Shown: positions 4,955 through 12,049 of the stretch, in pieces
Layout of the letters: each line of letters starts with the position of its first letter
How positions within the stretch are numbered: the first letter of the stretch is position 1
Assembly (NCBI GenBank): GCA_002327305.1
Contig: DCUZ01000067.1
Location: forward strand, 1-21,575
DNA: 21,575 nucleotides
Direction of reading: 5' to 3'
Source of the DNA: Holophagales bacterium UBA2201
GTDB lineage: Bacteria > Acidobacteriota > Thermoanaerobaculia > UBA2201
Notes under the pieces: generated by a model
Told to the model about the DNA's origin: nothing
Seen by the model: only the letters and a program-made list of their open reading frames with translations
Database searches by the model: none
Position numbers and translations under genes: made by a program

Positions 4955-7326
4955 CCTGTGAAAAGTACTCCGAACGCTGGACCGATTATATTTTCCGGGA
5001 ACTCCCCGAGGAGACCCTCCGCGAAATGCGGGAGCACCTGGAGGGATGCGCGGCCTGCCGCGCCGAGGTGGAGGCCCTGGAGGCGGCGGCAGGAGCCGTG
5101 AAGGAGGGCCTGTCCCTTCCGGCCGTCTCGGAGGAGTTCGTCCGCGATACCGTCCGCAAGGCCCGGGCGCAGGAGGAGGAGCGGCGGCGCCCGCCGTTCT
5201 GGCTCTGGGCCCCCGCCGCGGCGGCCGTCGTCGTGGGGCTCTTCCTCTACGGGATGTTCCACATGGAGTTCGCCGACACCCGGTCCAGGATCGCGCAGAG
5301 GGTCGAGGAACGGAACGGCGGCCTGCGGGACGAGGCCCTGGCCCCGCTGGCGCCAGCGGCGCCTGCGGGCGCCGAGGCGGAAGGCGGAAGGCGGAAGGCG
5401 GAAGGCAAACAGGAGCCGTTTCAGGAAGATGATAAAGCCCTGGGCGGCCTTGCCGTCCCCACCGCCGACGCCGAGATGGCCCGCAGGAGGGCCGACGTCC
5501 GGGATGCCTCGGAAAAGCAAGTGGGGCGGGAGCAGTTCGCCCAAGCCCCCACGATGGGAATTGCCGCAGACCAGCCCGCCCCCGCCCCGGCCAAGGCGGA
5601 CGCGCGTCGCAACGAGGCCCAGTTGGACGCCTCGCGGACCCAGCCCTTGAAGGATTCCGGCGCTCGCGCGTCCGCAGAGAGTCAGGCCTTCGAGGAGAAG
5701 ATCACGGTGACCGGCCAGGCGCCGGTCGTGGACGCGACTTCCACCGCCACCGGGACCCTTCAGGCAGGAGGCCGCGGCCTCGGAGAAAGCAAGAAAGAGG
5801 CCGGCACCGGCCTTGGGGAAAGACAGAAGCGCCAGCAGCCCGCCGAGGAGGCCCTGGCCCCCATGGCCCCGCCGCCCGTGCCGGTCCCGGCCAAACCCGA
5901 GGGGTCCGGCCCGTCCGGCTTGGGCGGGAGCGTCCCCCCCAACGGCGCGGTCTATCCCGACATGTTCTTCGACCATGCCGGCGTGAACCCCTTCATCGTC
6001 ACCGAGGAAGACCCCTTCTCCACCTTCGCCGTGGATGTGGACACCGCCTCCTACGGCGTGGTGCGCAACTACCTGCGGCGCGGCGTCCTGCCGCCCAGGG
6101 ACGCGGCGCGGGTGGAGGAGTTCGTCAACGCCTTCGACCAGGGCTACCCCCCCGAATACAGGAAGGACTTCGCCCTCCGGTTCGACGGCGCCCCCTCGCC
6201 CTTCGGACTCGGGTACCATCTGCTCCGGGTCGGCCTCGTCGCCCGCTCGGCCATGGAAGAGGAGCGCAAGCCCCTGCGCCTCACCTTCGTCATCGACTGC
6301 TCCGGTTCCATGGCCCGGGAGGGCCGGCTGGAGCTGGTCAAGCGGGGGCTGGAGATGCTCGTCGGGCGGCTCGACGGGCGCGACACCGTCTCCATCGCCG
6401 TCTTCCGCACCGAGGGGCGCCGCCACCTCGAACCCTCGAGCGGCGCCGAGCGCGGCCGCATCCTGGACGCCGTCCGCGCGCTCCACCCCGGCGGCTCCAC
6501 CAATGTCGCCCGGGGGCTTTCCATCGGCTACCAGATGGCCTCGGAGATCTTCGACCCGCGGGCCGTCAACCGGGTCATCCTCATCTCCGACGGCGTGGCC
6601 AACGAGGGGCTCACCGCCGCCGACGCCATCCTGGGGACCGTCCGGGGCGACGCGGCCCGCGGCATCTTCCTCACCGCCGTCGGCGTGGGGATGGGCAACT
6701 ACAACGACGCCCTCCTCGAGCGCCTCGCCAACGCCGGCAACGGGATGTACTTCTACATCGACGACGACGCGGAGGCCGAGCGCTTCTTCCTTCAGGACCT
6801 CTCCGGGATGCTGGAGGTGGTGGCCAAGGACGTGAAGATCCAGGTGGAGTTCGATCCCCGGACCGTGGCGCGCTACCGCCTGTTGGGGTACGAGAATCGC
6901 GACATCGCCGACCGCGATTTCCGCAACGACGCCGTGGACGCGGGGGAGGTCAACAGCGGCCACACCGTCACCGCCCTTTACGAAGTGAAACTGACGGGGA
7001 AGAAGGGCGACCTGGGGACCGTGCGCCTGCGGTACAAACAGCCCCTGGGGGAAAAGGCCGCCGAGCTGGCCTTCGCCATGATCCCCAAAGCCGTGGTCGG
7101 ATCGTTTGAGAAAGCCCTGCCCCATTTCCAGCGCGACGCCCTCGTGGCCGAATTCGCCGAACTCCTGCGCGGCTCCTACTGGGCTAAGGACGGCTCGTTC
7201 GCAGCGATCCTGAAACACGAGAGGGACCTGCCGCCGGCGATGCGGTCGGATCCCGAAACGGTGGAGTTCTTCAACCTGGTCCGGGAGGCCGCGCGGCTTA
7301 GGCCGGCCCGCCCGCCCGACCGGTAG
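4951..7326 (+). CDS. Zinc-finger anti-sigma / YfbK-type von Willebrand A fusion membrane protein
   Basis: The 791-residue protein combines several modules. A zf-HC2 anti-sigma finger (H29-x3-C33-x2-C36) is followed by one transmembrane helix (about 84-102) and a long Ala/Pro-rich, low-complexity linker (about 115-330). The YfbK-type vWA N-terminal region (about 335-430, NPFIVTEEDPFSTFAVDVDT) precedes a VWA domain with an intact MIDAS (D449-C-S451-G-S453, T517, D547). A DUF3520-like C-terminus ends the protein. By layout the cytoplasmic finger holds the ECF factor and the extracytoplasmic VWA domain senses or binds a ligand; this is inference. The linker carries ITVTGQAPVVDATSTATGTL (residues 251-270), resembling a segment of Oar/TonB-type receptors. 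A GCGGAAG x4 repeat encodes residues about 143-152. It overlaps the sigma gene by 4 bp. Confidence 0.9.
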   Translation: MTCEKYSERWTDYIFRELPEETLREMREHLEGCAACRAEVEALEAAAGAVKEGLSLPAVSEEFVRDTVRKARAQEEERRRPPFWLWAPAAAAVVVGLFLYGMFHMEFADTRSRIAQRVEERNGGLRDEALAPLAPAAPAGAEAEGGRRKAEGKQEPFQEDDKALGGLAVPTADAEMARRRADVRDASEKQVGREQFAQAPTMGIAADQPAPAPAKADARRNEAQLDASRTQPLKDSGARASAESQAFEEKITVTGQAPVVDATSTATGTLQAGGRGLGESKKEAGTGLGERQKRQQPAEEALAPMAPPPVPVPAKPEGSGPSGLGGSVPPNGAVYPDMFFDHAGVNPFIVTEEDPFSTFAVDVDTASYGVVRNYLRRGVLPPRDAARVEEFVNAFDQGYPPEYRKDFALRFDGAPSPFGLGYHLLRVGLVARSAMEEERKPLRLTFVIDCSGSMAREGRLELVKRGLEMLVGRLDGRDTVSIAVFRTEGRRHLEPSSGAERGRILDAVRALHPGGSTNVARGLSIGYQMASEIFDPRAVNRVILISDGVANEGLTAADAILGTVRGDAARGIFLTAVGVGMGNYNDALLERLANAGNGMYFYIDDDAEAERFFLQDLSGMLEVVAKDVKIQVEFDPRTVARYRLLGYENRDIADRDFRNDAVDAGEVNSGHTVTALYEVKLTGKKGDLGTVRLRYKQPLGEKAAELAFAMIPKAVVGSFEKALPHFQRDALVAEFAELLRGSYWAKDGSFAAILKHERDLPPAMRSDPETVEFFNLVREAARLRPARPPDR
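5377..5404 (+). repeat. In-frame heptamer repeat (GCGGAAG x4)
   Basis: Four perfect tandem heptamers lie inside the linker-coding part of the anti-sigma/VWA gene. Because 7 is not a multiple of 3, each unit shifts the codon phase, giving a non-repeating peptide (EAEGGRRKAEGKQ). It matches the style of the intergenic tracts. Confidence 0.85.
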
Positions 7327-7346
7327 CCGGTGCCCTCGCGCGCCCG

Positions 7347-7382
7347 GCGAGACAGGCGAGAAAAGCGAGAAAGGCGAGAAAT
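7347..7382 (+). repeat. GGCGAGA-type degenerate repeat
   Basis: Four copies of (G)GCGAGA(A/C) spaced about 9 bp apart directly follow the VWA gene. Confidence 0.5.
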
Positions 7383-7384
7383 AG

Positions 7385-7443
7385 CCCCCGCCCATTTTGG
7401 GGGCGGGGGTTGTAGCGTCCTCAGCTTGCTGAGGACGGCTTTT
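7385..7443 (+). terminator. Tandem hairpin terminator after the ECF/VWA operon
   Basis: The first hairpin pairs CCCCCGCCC (7385-7393) with GGGCGGGGG (7401-7409). The second pairs CGTCCTCAGC (7416-7425) with GCTGAGGACG (7428-7437), a perfect 10-bp stem, and is followed by GCTTTT. The second palindrome may also be a dispersed repeat in this genome. Confidence 0.6.
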
Positions 7444-7662
7444 GGGGGTGCGTGTGGTTCGGATAGACCAAACGGACTAGACAGACCAGACTGACCAATA
7501 CACCCATCGGGATCGGTATCGGAATCGACCGCGGGATTCGGGATCGGGATTCGGTTTCGATGGCGATAGCGATTCCGATACCGATACCGATCCCGATCCC
7601 GAAATCATGGGCGGGCGGGCCTCTGAACGCTTAACCCTGAACTCTGAACTTCTTTACGGGGG
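7444..7662. other. Gene-free spacer with inverted hexamer tracts
   Basis: A GACCA/GACTA-rich tract lies at about 7464-7497. A 19-nt arm at 7509-7527 (GGGATCGGTATCGGAATCG) is the reverse complement of 7570-7594 apart from one extra hexamer, giving a large imperfect hairpin with a 42-nt loop. CTGAACTCTGAACT-like repeats follow at about 7622-7650. No gene is seen. Confidence 0.6.
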
Positions 7663-7668
7663 TATAAT
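7663..7668 (+). promoter_or_regulatory. -10 box (TATAAT) upstream of the membrane-protein gene
   Basis: This is a perfect TATAAT 34 bp before the ATG at 7703. No clear -35 is seen, because the upstream bases are repeat tract. Confidence 0.45.
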
Positions 7669-7702
7669 CGGACTCAGGCATAACGATGTTCAGGAGGCCG
7701 TC

Positions 7703-9439
7703 ATGAAGAAAGCGTTGCTGTTGTTCTGGTGCTGGCTGGCACTTGCGATCACCTTTTGGATCATCCAATTTTTCATCGTGCAGTCGGCCTGGATACCCGA
7801 TCCGGCCTCGCCGGTCTTCCTGGGGGTCAGCGTCGTCCTGGCGGCATTGGGCGTCTGGCTCCTCTACCGGAGGGACTACGGGGCATGGGCTCGCTGGCTT
7901 GGGGTTTTCTATGTCGCCCTGCTTTTGGCCTTTTTATCGGCGGTGCTGGCCTTCTTCTGCCTTGTGCCGGTCTTTGGCTTGTTCAAGCCGGCAATAGCCC
8001 TGTACGGCGGTATCGCGGCCCTAATCGGCATGGTGGCGGGCGTGCTGATCTGCCGGAAGGGCATCCTCCGCGGCATCGCCGTGACCGCCGCCATTCTGAT
8101 CCTTACGCTGGGAGTCATCGCCTTCCACGCCCACCGGCAGAAGGCCATCATCAAGGATTACGAGCAGAAATGGGCCGCGATGGGGTGGAAGATGGACCTC
8201 GAGAGCGTTTTCCCGATGCCCTATTCCAAGCCCCAGTGCCAGGCATGGTATGACGCGATGGCGATCATCTCCGCGGGGAAGGACGACAGGAAAAGCGAAG
8301 TGGATTGGGAGCCCTTTTACAGAGAAGCGGTCCTGCCCCTTTGCAGTGACCAATTGACCGAAGCCCTTCAGGGCGGGCTGGACCTCAAGAGCGAGACCCT
8401 ATCCCTCCCCGCGGCGGCGGATCCGCGATGGCCCCAGTACCAGGCGGCGGACGCGGCCGTCCGGTCGGCGATGGAGCAGTGCCCCCATGTCCAGTGGTTC
8501 GAGCCGTCCGAATACAAGGATCGGCTGTGGGAAGCCCCGGTCCCGAACCTGTTGAGCATGATGAGATGGGCCCGTGGAGTGGTGGCCCAGTCGCAGGTTG
8601 CCGCGGCCAACGGGCGATTCGAGGAGGCCAGGGCCGATCTGGAGGTTCTCCACTATGGGGCGGGCAAGATGCTCATCAAGGGGCAGACGATCATCGGCGC
8701 CCTGATCGGCATCGCCATGGATAAGCTTTCCCTTGTTGGAGATGCCGGCGTGATGGCCATGGGCAGCGGGTCCCTGCCTATCGCGACCCGGGCGCGCATC
8801 GAAAGAACCGCCCAGCAGGATCTGGACTGGTTCTCATCTTCATGGAAGACTGAACTGATGGCTACCTATTCAGTGTTGAAAAGATCTGAAGCAAAGGCGG
8901 TGGGCTCCATAGACTTGCCTCTACCCAGGATAGGTGCCTTCAGGCCTTTGATCTTCCGCGCGCTTTATGTTTTTGAGACCGAGAACTACCTTTCCACCAT
9001 GACGACTACCATCCAATGCATTGTGGAAGGGTATGACCGGGAAGCCCAGAAATATGGATGGAGGGCCTACCGGAAGATTGCTTGGAAGGAATCAGCATTG
9101 ATGCCCAATCTTCATGCTGCCTATGGCCGCGCCCTCGCCCTTCTCGCCCAGGCGCGCCTGGTCCTGATGATGGACGAGGTCCTGAAGTACCGCCAGGAGC
9201 ACAAGGCCCTGCCGGAGGACCTCGATTTCGTCCAGGCCCCCTGGCGGGTGGACCCGTTCGACGAGAAGCCCCTGCGCTACAAGAAAGAGGGGGAGAACCT
9301 CTTCGTGGTCTGGAGTGTCGGCCCCGACGGCCGCGACGACGGGGCGCAGAAACTCTACGTCTCGGGCGCGATGAAAATAGATGACGAATTGAAGGAGGAC
9401 ATCGGGTTCAGGATCCTGCTTCCGCCGCCCGCCCGGTAG
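7703..9439 (+). CDS. Polytopic membrane protein of unknown function
   Basis: I do not recognise this 578-residue protein. The N-terminus has about five hydrophobic helices (roughly residues 4-26, 36-55, 66-92, 97-117 and 122-142). A large, mainly helical soluble part follows, with a short hydrophobic stretch near 330. The C-terminus holds DPFDEKPLRYK (from about residue 517) and SVGPDGRDDG (538-547), a motif pair seen at the end of many planctomycete/acidobacterial envelope proteins and type II pseudopilin-like proteins. AGGAGG five bases before ATG 7703 fixes the start; an upstream in-frame ATG (7607) precedes the -10 box. The segment about 8860-9110 is less GC-rich than the rest. The gene appears to be monocistronic. 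Confidence 0.8.
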   Translation: MKKALLLFWCWLALAITFWIIQFFIVQSAWIPDPASPVFLGVSVVLAALGVWLLYRRDYGAWARWLGVFYVALLLAFLSAVLAFFCLVPVFGLFKPAIALYGGIAALIGMVAGVLICRKGILRGIAVTAAILILTLGVIAFHAHRQKAIIKDYEQKWAAMGWKMDLESVFPMPYSKPQCQAWYDAMAIISAGKDDRKSEVDWEPFYREAVLPLCSDQLTEALQGGLDLKSETLSLPAAADPRWPQYQAADAAVRSAMEQCPHVQWFEPSEYKDRLWEAPVPNLLSMMRWARGVVAQSQVAAANGRFEEARADLEVLHYGAGKMLIKGQTIIGALIGIAMDKLSLVGDAGVMAMGSGSLPIATRARIERTAQQDLDWFSSSWKTELMATYSVLKRSEAKAVGSIDLPLPRIGAFRPLIFRALYVFETENYLSTMTTTIQCIVEGYDREAQKYGWRAYRKIAWKESALMPNLHAAYGRALALLAQARLVLMMDEVLKYRQEHKALPEDLDFVQAPWRVDPFDEKPLRYKKEGENLFVVWSVGPDGRDDGAQKLYVSGAMKIDDELKEDIGFRILLPPPAR

Positions 9440-9448
9440 ATGGAAGCC

Positions 9449-9511
9449 GGGAGACGGGAGACGGGAGACGGGAGACGGGAGACGAGAGATGGGAGACGGG
9501 AGACGGGAGGC
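9449..9511 (+). repeat. GGGAGAC heptamer tandem repeat (9 units)
   Basis: Nine consecutive heptamers stay in strict register: seven are GGGAGAC, one GAGAGAT and one GGGAGGC. The tract starts ten bases after the membrane-protein stop codon. Confidence 0.9.
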
Positions 9512-9644
9512 AATGCCGATTCCGATACCGAAAAATGAGGATGGGTGGACTCTTTACTATTTACCCTTTACTATTTACGTTTTTCTTATTATTTCCGAAC
9601 TCCGAACTTTCAACTCTGAAATTTTTTTCATCGGTGATAATATT

Positions 9645-10214
9645 ATGCCCATGAACAATCCCAAACGGTGGCTTTTCTGGGCCATCATTCTGATCTGCCT
9701 CGGGGTCGTCATCGCGGTCAAGACCCAATTGTTGACCGAAACGCCGGGCGAGGAGGCCGGGAGGAGGGAGGCCGATGGGCTGAAGGCGGGGACCCCGGCT
9801 CCCGATTTCACGCTGACGGCCATGGATGGCAGGAAGGTCGTCCTCTCCGAGTTGAAGGGGCGGCCGGTGGTCCTCAATTTCTGGGCCACCTGGTGCGGGC
9901 CCTGCCGGCGGGAGATGCCCGGCCTGCAGGAGTTCTATGACAGGCACCGTTCCGACGCGTGGGCGTTCCTCACCGTTTCCAAGGAGACCCAGGACAAGTT
10001 GGAGGCCTTTCTTGTGAAAACCCCCCATTCGTTCCCCGTTCTACTGGATGCGGGCGGCAAGGTGGGGGACCTGTATAAGGTCCGTAGCATCCCCAAAACC
10101 TTTCTCATCGACGCCGGGGGAACGATTGACAAAGTGATCAGCGGCGCCATCAGCGATCCCGAAAAAGCGTTGGGCTCATTCATCCCGCAAGCGGAGGGGG
10201 AGGTGGCCCCGTGA
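9645..10214 (+). CDS. TlpA/ResA-like membrane-anchored thiol-disulfide oxidoreductase
   Basis: The 189-residue protein has an N-terminal signal anchor (about residues 9-26, WLFWAIILICLGVVIAV) and an AhpC/TSA-Redoxin thioredoxin fold facing outward. APDFTLTAMDGRKVVLSELKG leads to NFWATWCGPCRREMP with redox cysteines C84-x-x-C87, and the cis-proline region is RSIPKTFLID. Such proteins reduce or exchange disulfides in cytochrome c maturation or envelope proteins. ATG 9645 has GGTGA seven bases upstream. ATG 9651 is an alternative: the TGATAATAT box ends seven bases before it, so a leaderless message is possible. The TGA overlaps the GTG of the ABC ATPase gene (GTGA), so the three genes form an operon. 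Confidence 0.9.
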   Translation: MPMNNPKRWLFWAIILICLGVVIAVKTQLLTETPGEEAGRREADGLKAGTPAPDFTLTAMDGRKVVLSELKGRPVVLNFWATWCGPCRREMPGLQEFYDRHRSDAWAFLTVSKETQDKLEAFLVKTPHSFPVLLDAGGKVGDLYKVRSIPKTFLIDAGGTIDKVISGAISDPEKALGSFIPQAEGEVAP

Positions 10215-11137
10215 GCGCCGTGGCCTCGTTGGAGGTGCGCGGCCTGGCCAAGACCTTCCGGGAGGGATGGCGGGGCAAGCGGAGCATCAAGGCGGTGGAC
10301 GGCGTGGACCTCGATCTCAAGCCCGGTGAGGTGTACGGCTTCCTGGGGCCCAACGGGGCGGGCAAGAGCACCTTCCTGTACTGCGCCCTGAACCTCCTGC
10401 GGCCCAGCGCCGGCTCCGTGCGCCTCCTGGGTGAGGCCATGCATCCCGGACTGATGCGGCGCATCGGGTTCGTCCCGGAGGAGTGCAGCCTCCACCAGGC
10501 GTTCACCGGGCGGCGGCTGCTCACCGATTATGGCCGCCTGCACGGGATGACGCGGGAGGCCGCCGGAGCACGGGCCGTGCAATTATTGGAGCAATTGGAA
10601 TTAGGCGATGCGGCCGACCGGAAGATCGCCCGTTATTCGAAGGGGATGCGCCAACGGCTGTCGGTGGCGCAGGCCCTTCTCCACGATCCCGACCTGATCT
10701 TCCTGGACGAGCCCACGCGGGGCCTGGACCCGGTGGGGGTGCGGATCCTGCGCGACCTGATCCGCGACCTGGCGGCGGCGGGGAAGACGGTCTTCTTCAA
10801 TTCCCACGTCCTCTCCGAGGTGGAGATGGTGGCCACCCGGGTCGGGATCCTGATCGGCGGGCGGTTGAAATGGGAAGGGCGCCCGCTGGACATCCCCGGC
10901 GCGGGGGACCGGCACGCGGTGATCTTCCGCCTGCCCCCGGGGGGGACCCTGGAGGGGTTTGCGCCCAAGCCGTTGGCGGAAGGGGAGCCGATCCACTCCG
11001 TCACCACGGCGACGCAGGAGGAGCTCTTCCGGTGCATCGAAGCGTTGCGGAACGCCGGGGGCGCCCTCCTGGAGGTCACCCGCCTCCGCCTCCTCGAGGA
11101 CTTCTTCATCGAACTGGTGGACCGCCATGACGCGTAA
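10211..11137 (+). CDS. ABC transporter ATP-binding protein (ABC-2 / CcmA-NosF type)
   Basis: The 308-residue ATPase has Walker A GPNGAGKST (residues 46-54), a Q-loop region replaced by VPEECSLH (88-95), signature YSKGMRQRL (142-150), Walker B LIFLDEP (162-168), D-loop RGLDP and switch histidine H199 in NSHVLSEVE. A roughly 90-residue C-terminal extension is typical of ABC-2 exporters of the NatA/NosF/CcmA group. It starts with GTG at 10211, overlapping the TlpA stop by 4 bp, and its 3' end overlaps the permease gene by 11 bp. With the permease it should form an exporter. The thioredoxin partner suggests a role in envelope redox or metalloprotein assembly, but the substrate is unknown. Confidence 0.93.
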   Translation: MSAVASLEVRGLAKTFREGWRGKRSIKAVDGVDLDLKPGEVYGFLGPNGAGKSTFLYCALNLLRPSAGSVRLLGEAMHPGLMRRIGFVPEECSLHQAFTGRRLLTDYGRLHGMTREAAGARAVQLLEQLELGDAADRKIARYSKGMRQRLSVAQALLHDPDLIFLDEPTRGLDPVGVRILRDLIRDLAAAGKTVFFNSHVLSEVEMVATRVGILIGGRLKWEGRPLDIPGAGDRHAVIFRLPPGGTLEGFAPKPLAEGEPIHSVTTATQEELFRCIEALRNAGGALLEVTRLRLLEDFFIELVDRHDA

Positions 11138-11927
11138 GGTCCTTCTCCTCGCCTCCATGACCTTCCGCCGGCACTGGGCGCGGACGCTGACGGGGGTTCT
11201 CCTGCTTCAGGGCATCATTGCGCTGGTCATCCTGTTCGTCCAATTCAGGCTCAACACGGACGCATCCACCATGGCCCAAGTGGCCGCGGGCCCGTTATCA
11301 GGCATGGCCTGGCAGTTTGCCTTTCTGATGGCCCTCTACTTCGGCGCCATGGAGACGGCGACGGAGCGCAAGGAGCGCACCCTCACCATGCTCCTCGTGC
11401 GGCCGCTGAAGGTCGGAGAGATCCTGGGGGGGCAACTGCTCGGCTGCACGGCGCTGGCCGCCCTGGCCCTCCCCTTGCCATGGATTCTGAGCCACGCGTC
11501 ACAGTTGATGCTGGGAGCGGGCTGGAGTTGCCGAGAGGACGCTTTGTACCTGGGCTTTCTGCTCGGCACGGGGGTTTTCGCCGCCTGCGCCATGGCCCTC
11601 GGCATGCTGATCCGGCCCCTGCTGGCCATCATCGGCCTGCTCTTCCTCCAGGCCTCCTCCATGCCGAATATCCTGTCCATGCTGGAGAAGTCGGAGATCG
11701 GCCAGCCCTGGCTGGCGATGCTCCAGGGGCTCTCCTACGGCATCTATTACCTGCTCCCCTCCGGCGGAGTCTTCGAGGACCGCCTGGCGGCCTCCGCGGG
11801 CGGCGCCGAGGTGTGGGAGCGGTTGGGCGTCGCCGCGGTGTACGGGATCGCCTCGATCATCCTCTACTGGGCGGTGGCGACGGTCCTGTTCGGATGGAAG
11901 CGCCGCTGGCTGAGCGGGGACGAATAG
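11127..11927 (+). CDS. ABC-2 type transporter permease (NosY-like)
   Basis: The 266-residue integral membrane protein has about six hydrophobic helices (about residues 21-40, 58-74, 100-120, 140-160, 163-180 and 235-257). The ABC-2 cytoplasmic coupling segment is ETATERKERTLTMLLVRPL (about 75-93), followed by KVGEILGGQLLG. It begins MTRKVLLLASMTFRRHWART, the usual short cytoplasmic start. ATG 11127 lies within the last codons of the ATPase gene, so the two are translationally coupled. No terminator with a T-run follows; a GC-rich hairpin (11987-12014) lies in the convergent spacer. Confidence 0.88.
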   Translation: MTRKVLLLASMTFRRHWARTLTGVLLLQGIIALVILFVQFRLNTDASTMAQVAAGPLSGMAWQFAFLMALYFGAMETATERKERTLTMLLVRPLKVGEILGGQLLGCTALAALALPLPWILSHASQLMLGAGWSCREDALYLGFLLGTGVFAACAMALGMLIRPLLAIIGLLFLQASSMPNILSMLEKSEIGQPWLAMLQGLSYGIYYLLPSGGVFEDRLAASAGGAEVWERLGVAAVYGIASIILYWAVATVLFGWKRRWLSGDE

Positions 11928-11946
11928 GAGGCCCCTCTCGCCCGCT

Positions 11947-11981
11947 TGGAAGCTGGAAGCCGGAAGCCGGAAGACGGGGGA
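11947..11981 (+). repeat. TGGAAGC-type heptamer repeat
   Basis: Five in-register heptamers: TGGAAGC, TGGAAGC, CGGAAGC, CGGAAGA, CGGGGGA. They lie in the convergent spacer after the permease gene. Confidence 0.85.
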
Positions 11982-11986
11982 CGGCA

Positions 11987-12014
11987 GCGGCCCCCGCCCG
12001 GCCGGTGGGGCCGC
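11987..12014. terminator. GC-rich hairpin between convergent genes
   Basis: GCGGCCCC (11987-11994) pairs with GGGGCCGC (12007-12014) around a 12-nt loop. It may serve both convergent transcripts, but neither strand has a T-run. Confidence 0.35.
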
Positions 12015-12049
12015 GAACCCGCGTGTCGATTGTTCAGCAGGCATCGGTT

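Noticed and set aside
4903..7395. 830-residue open frame on the minus strand opposite the anti-sigma/VWA gene
   Set aside because: High-GC antisense shadow: low-complexity G/H/V/P-rich translation, no motifs, and the + frame has intact domains.
9449..9511. Repeat resembling a small CRISPR array
   Set aside because: Units are contiguous 7-mers with no spacers and no cas genes nearby.
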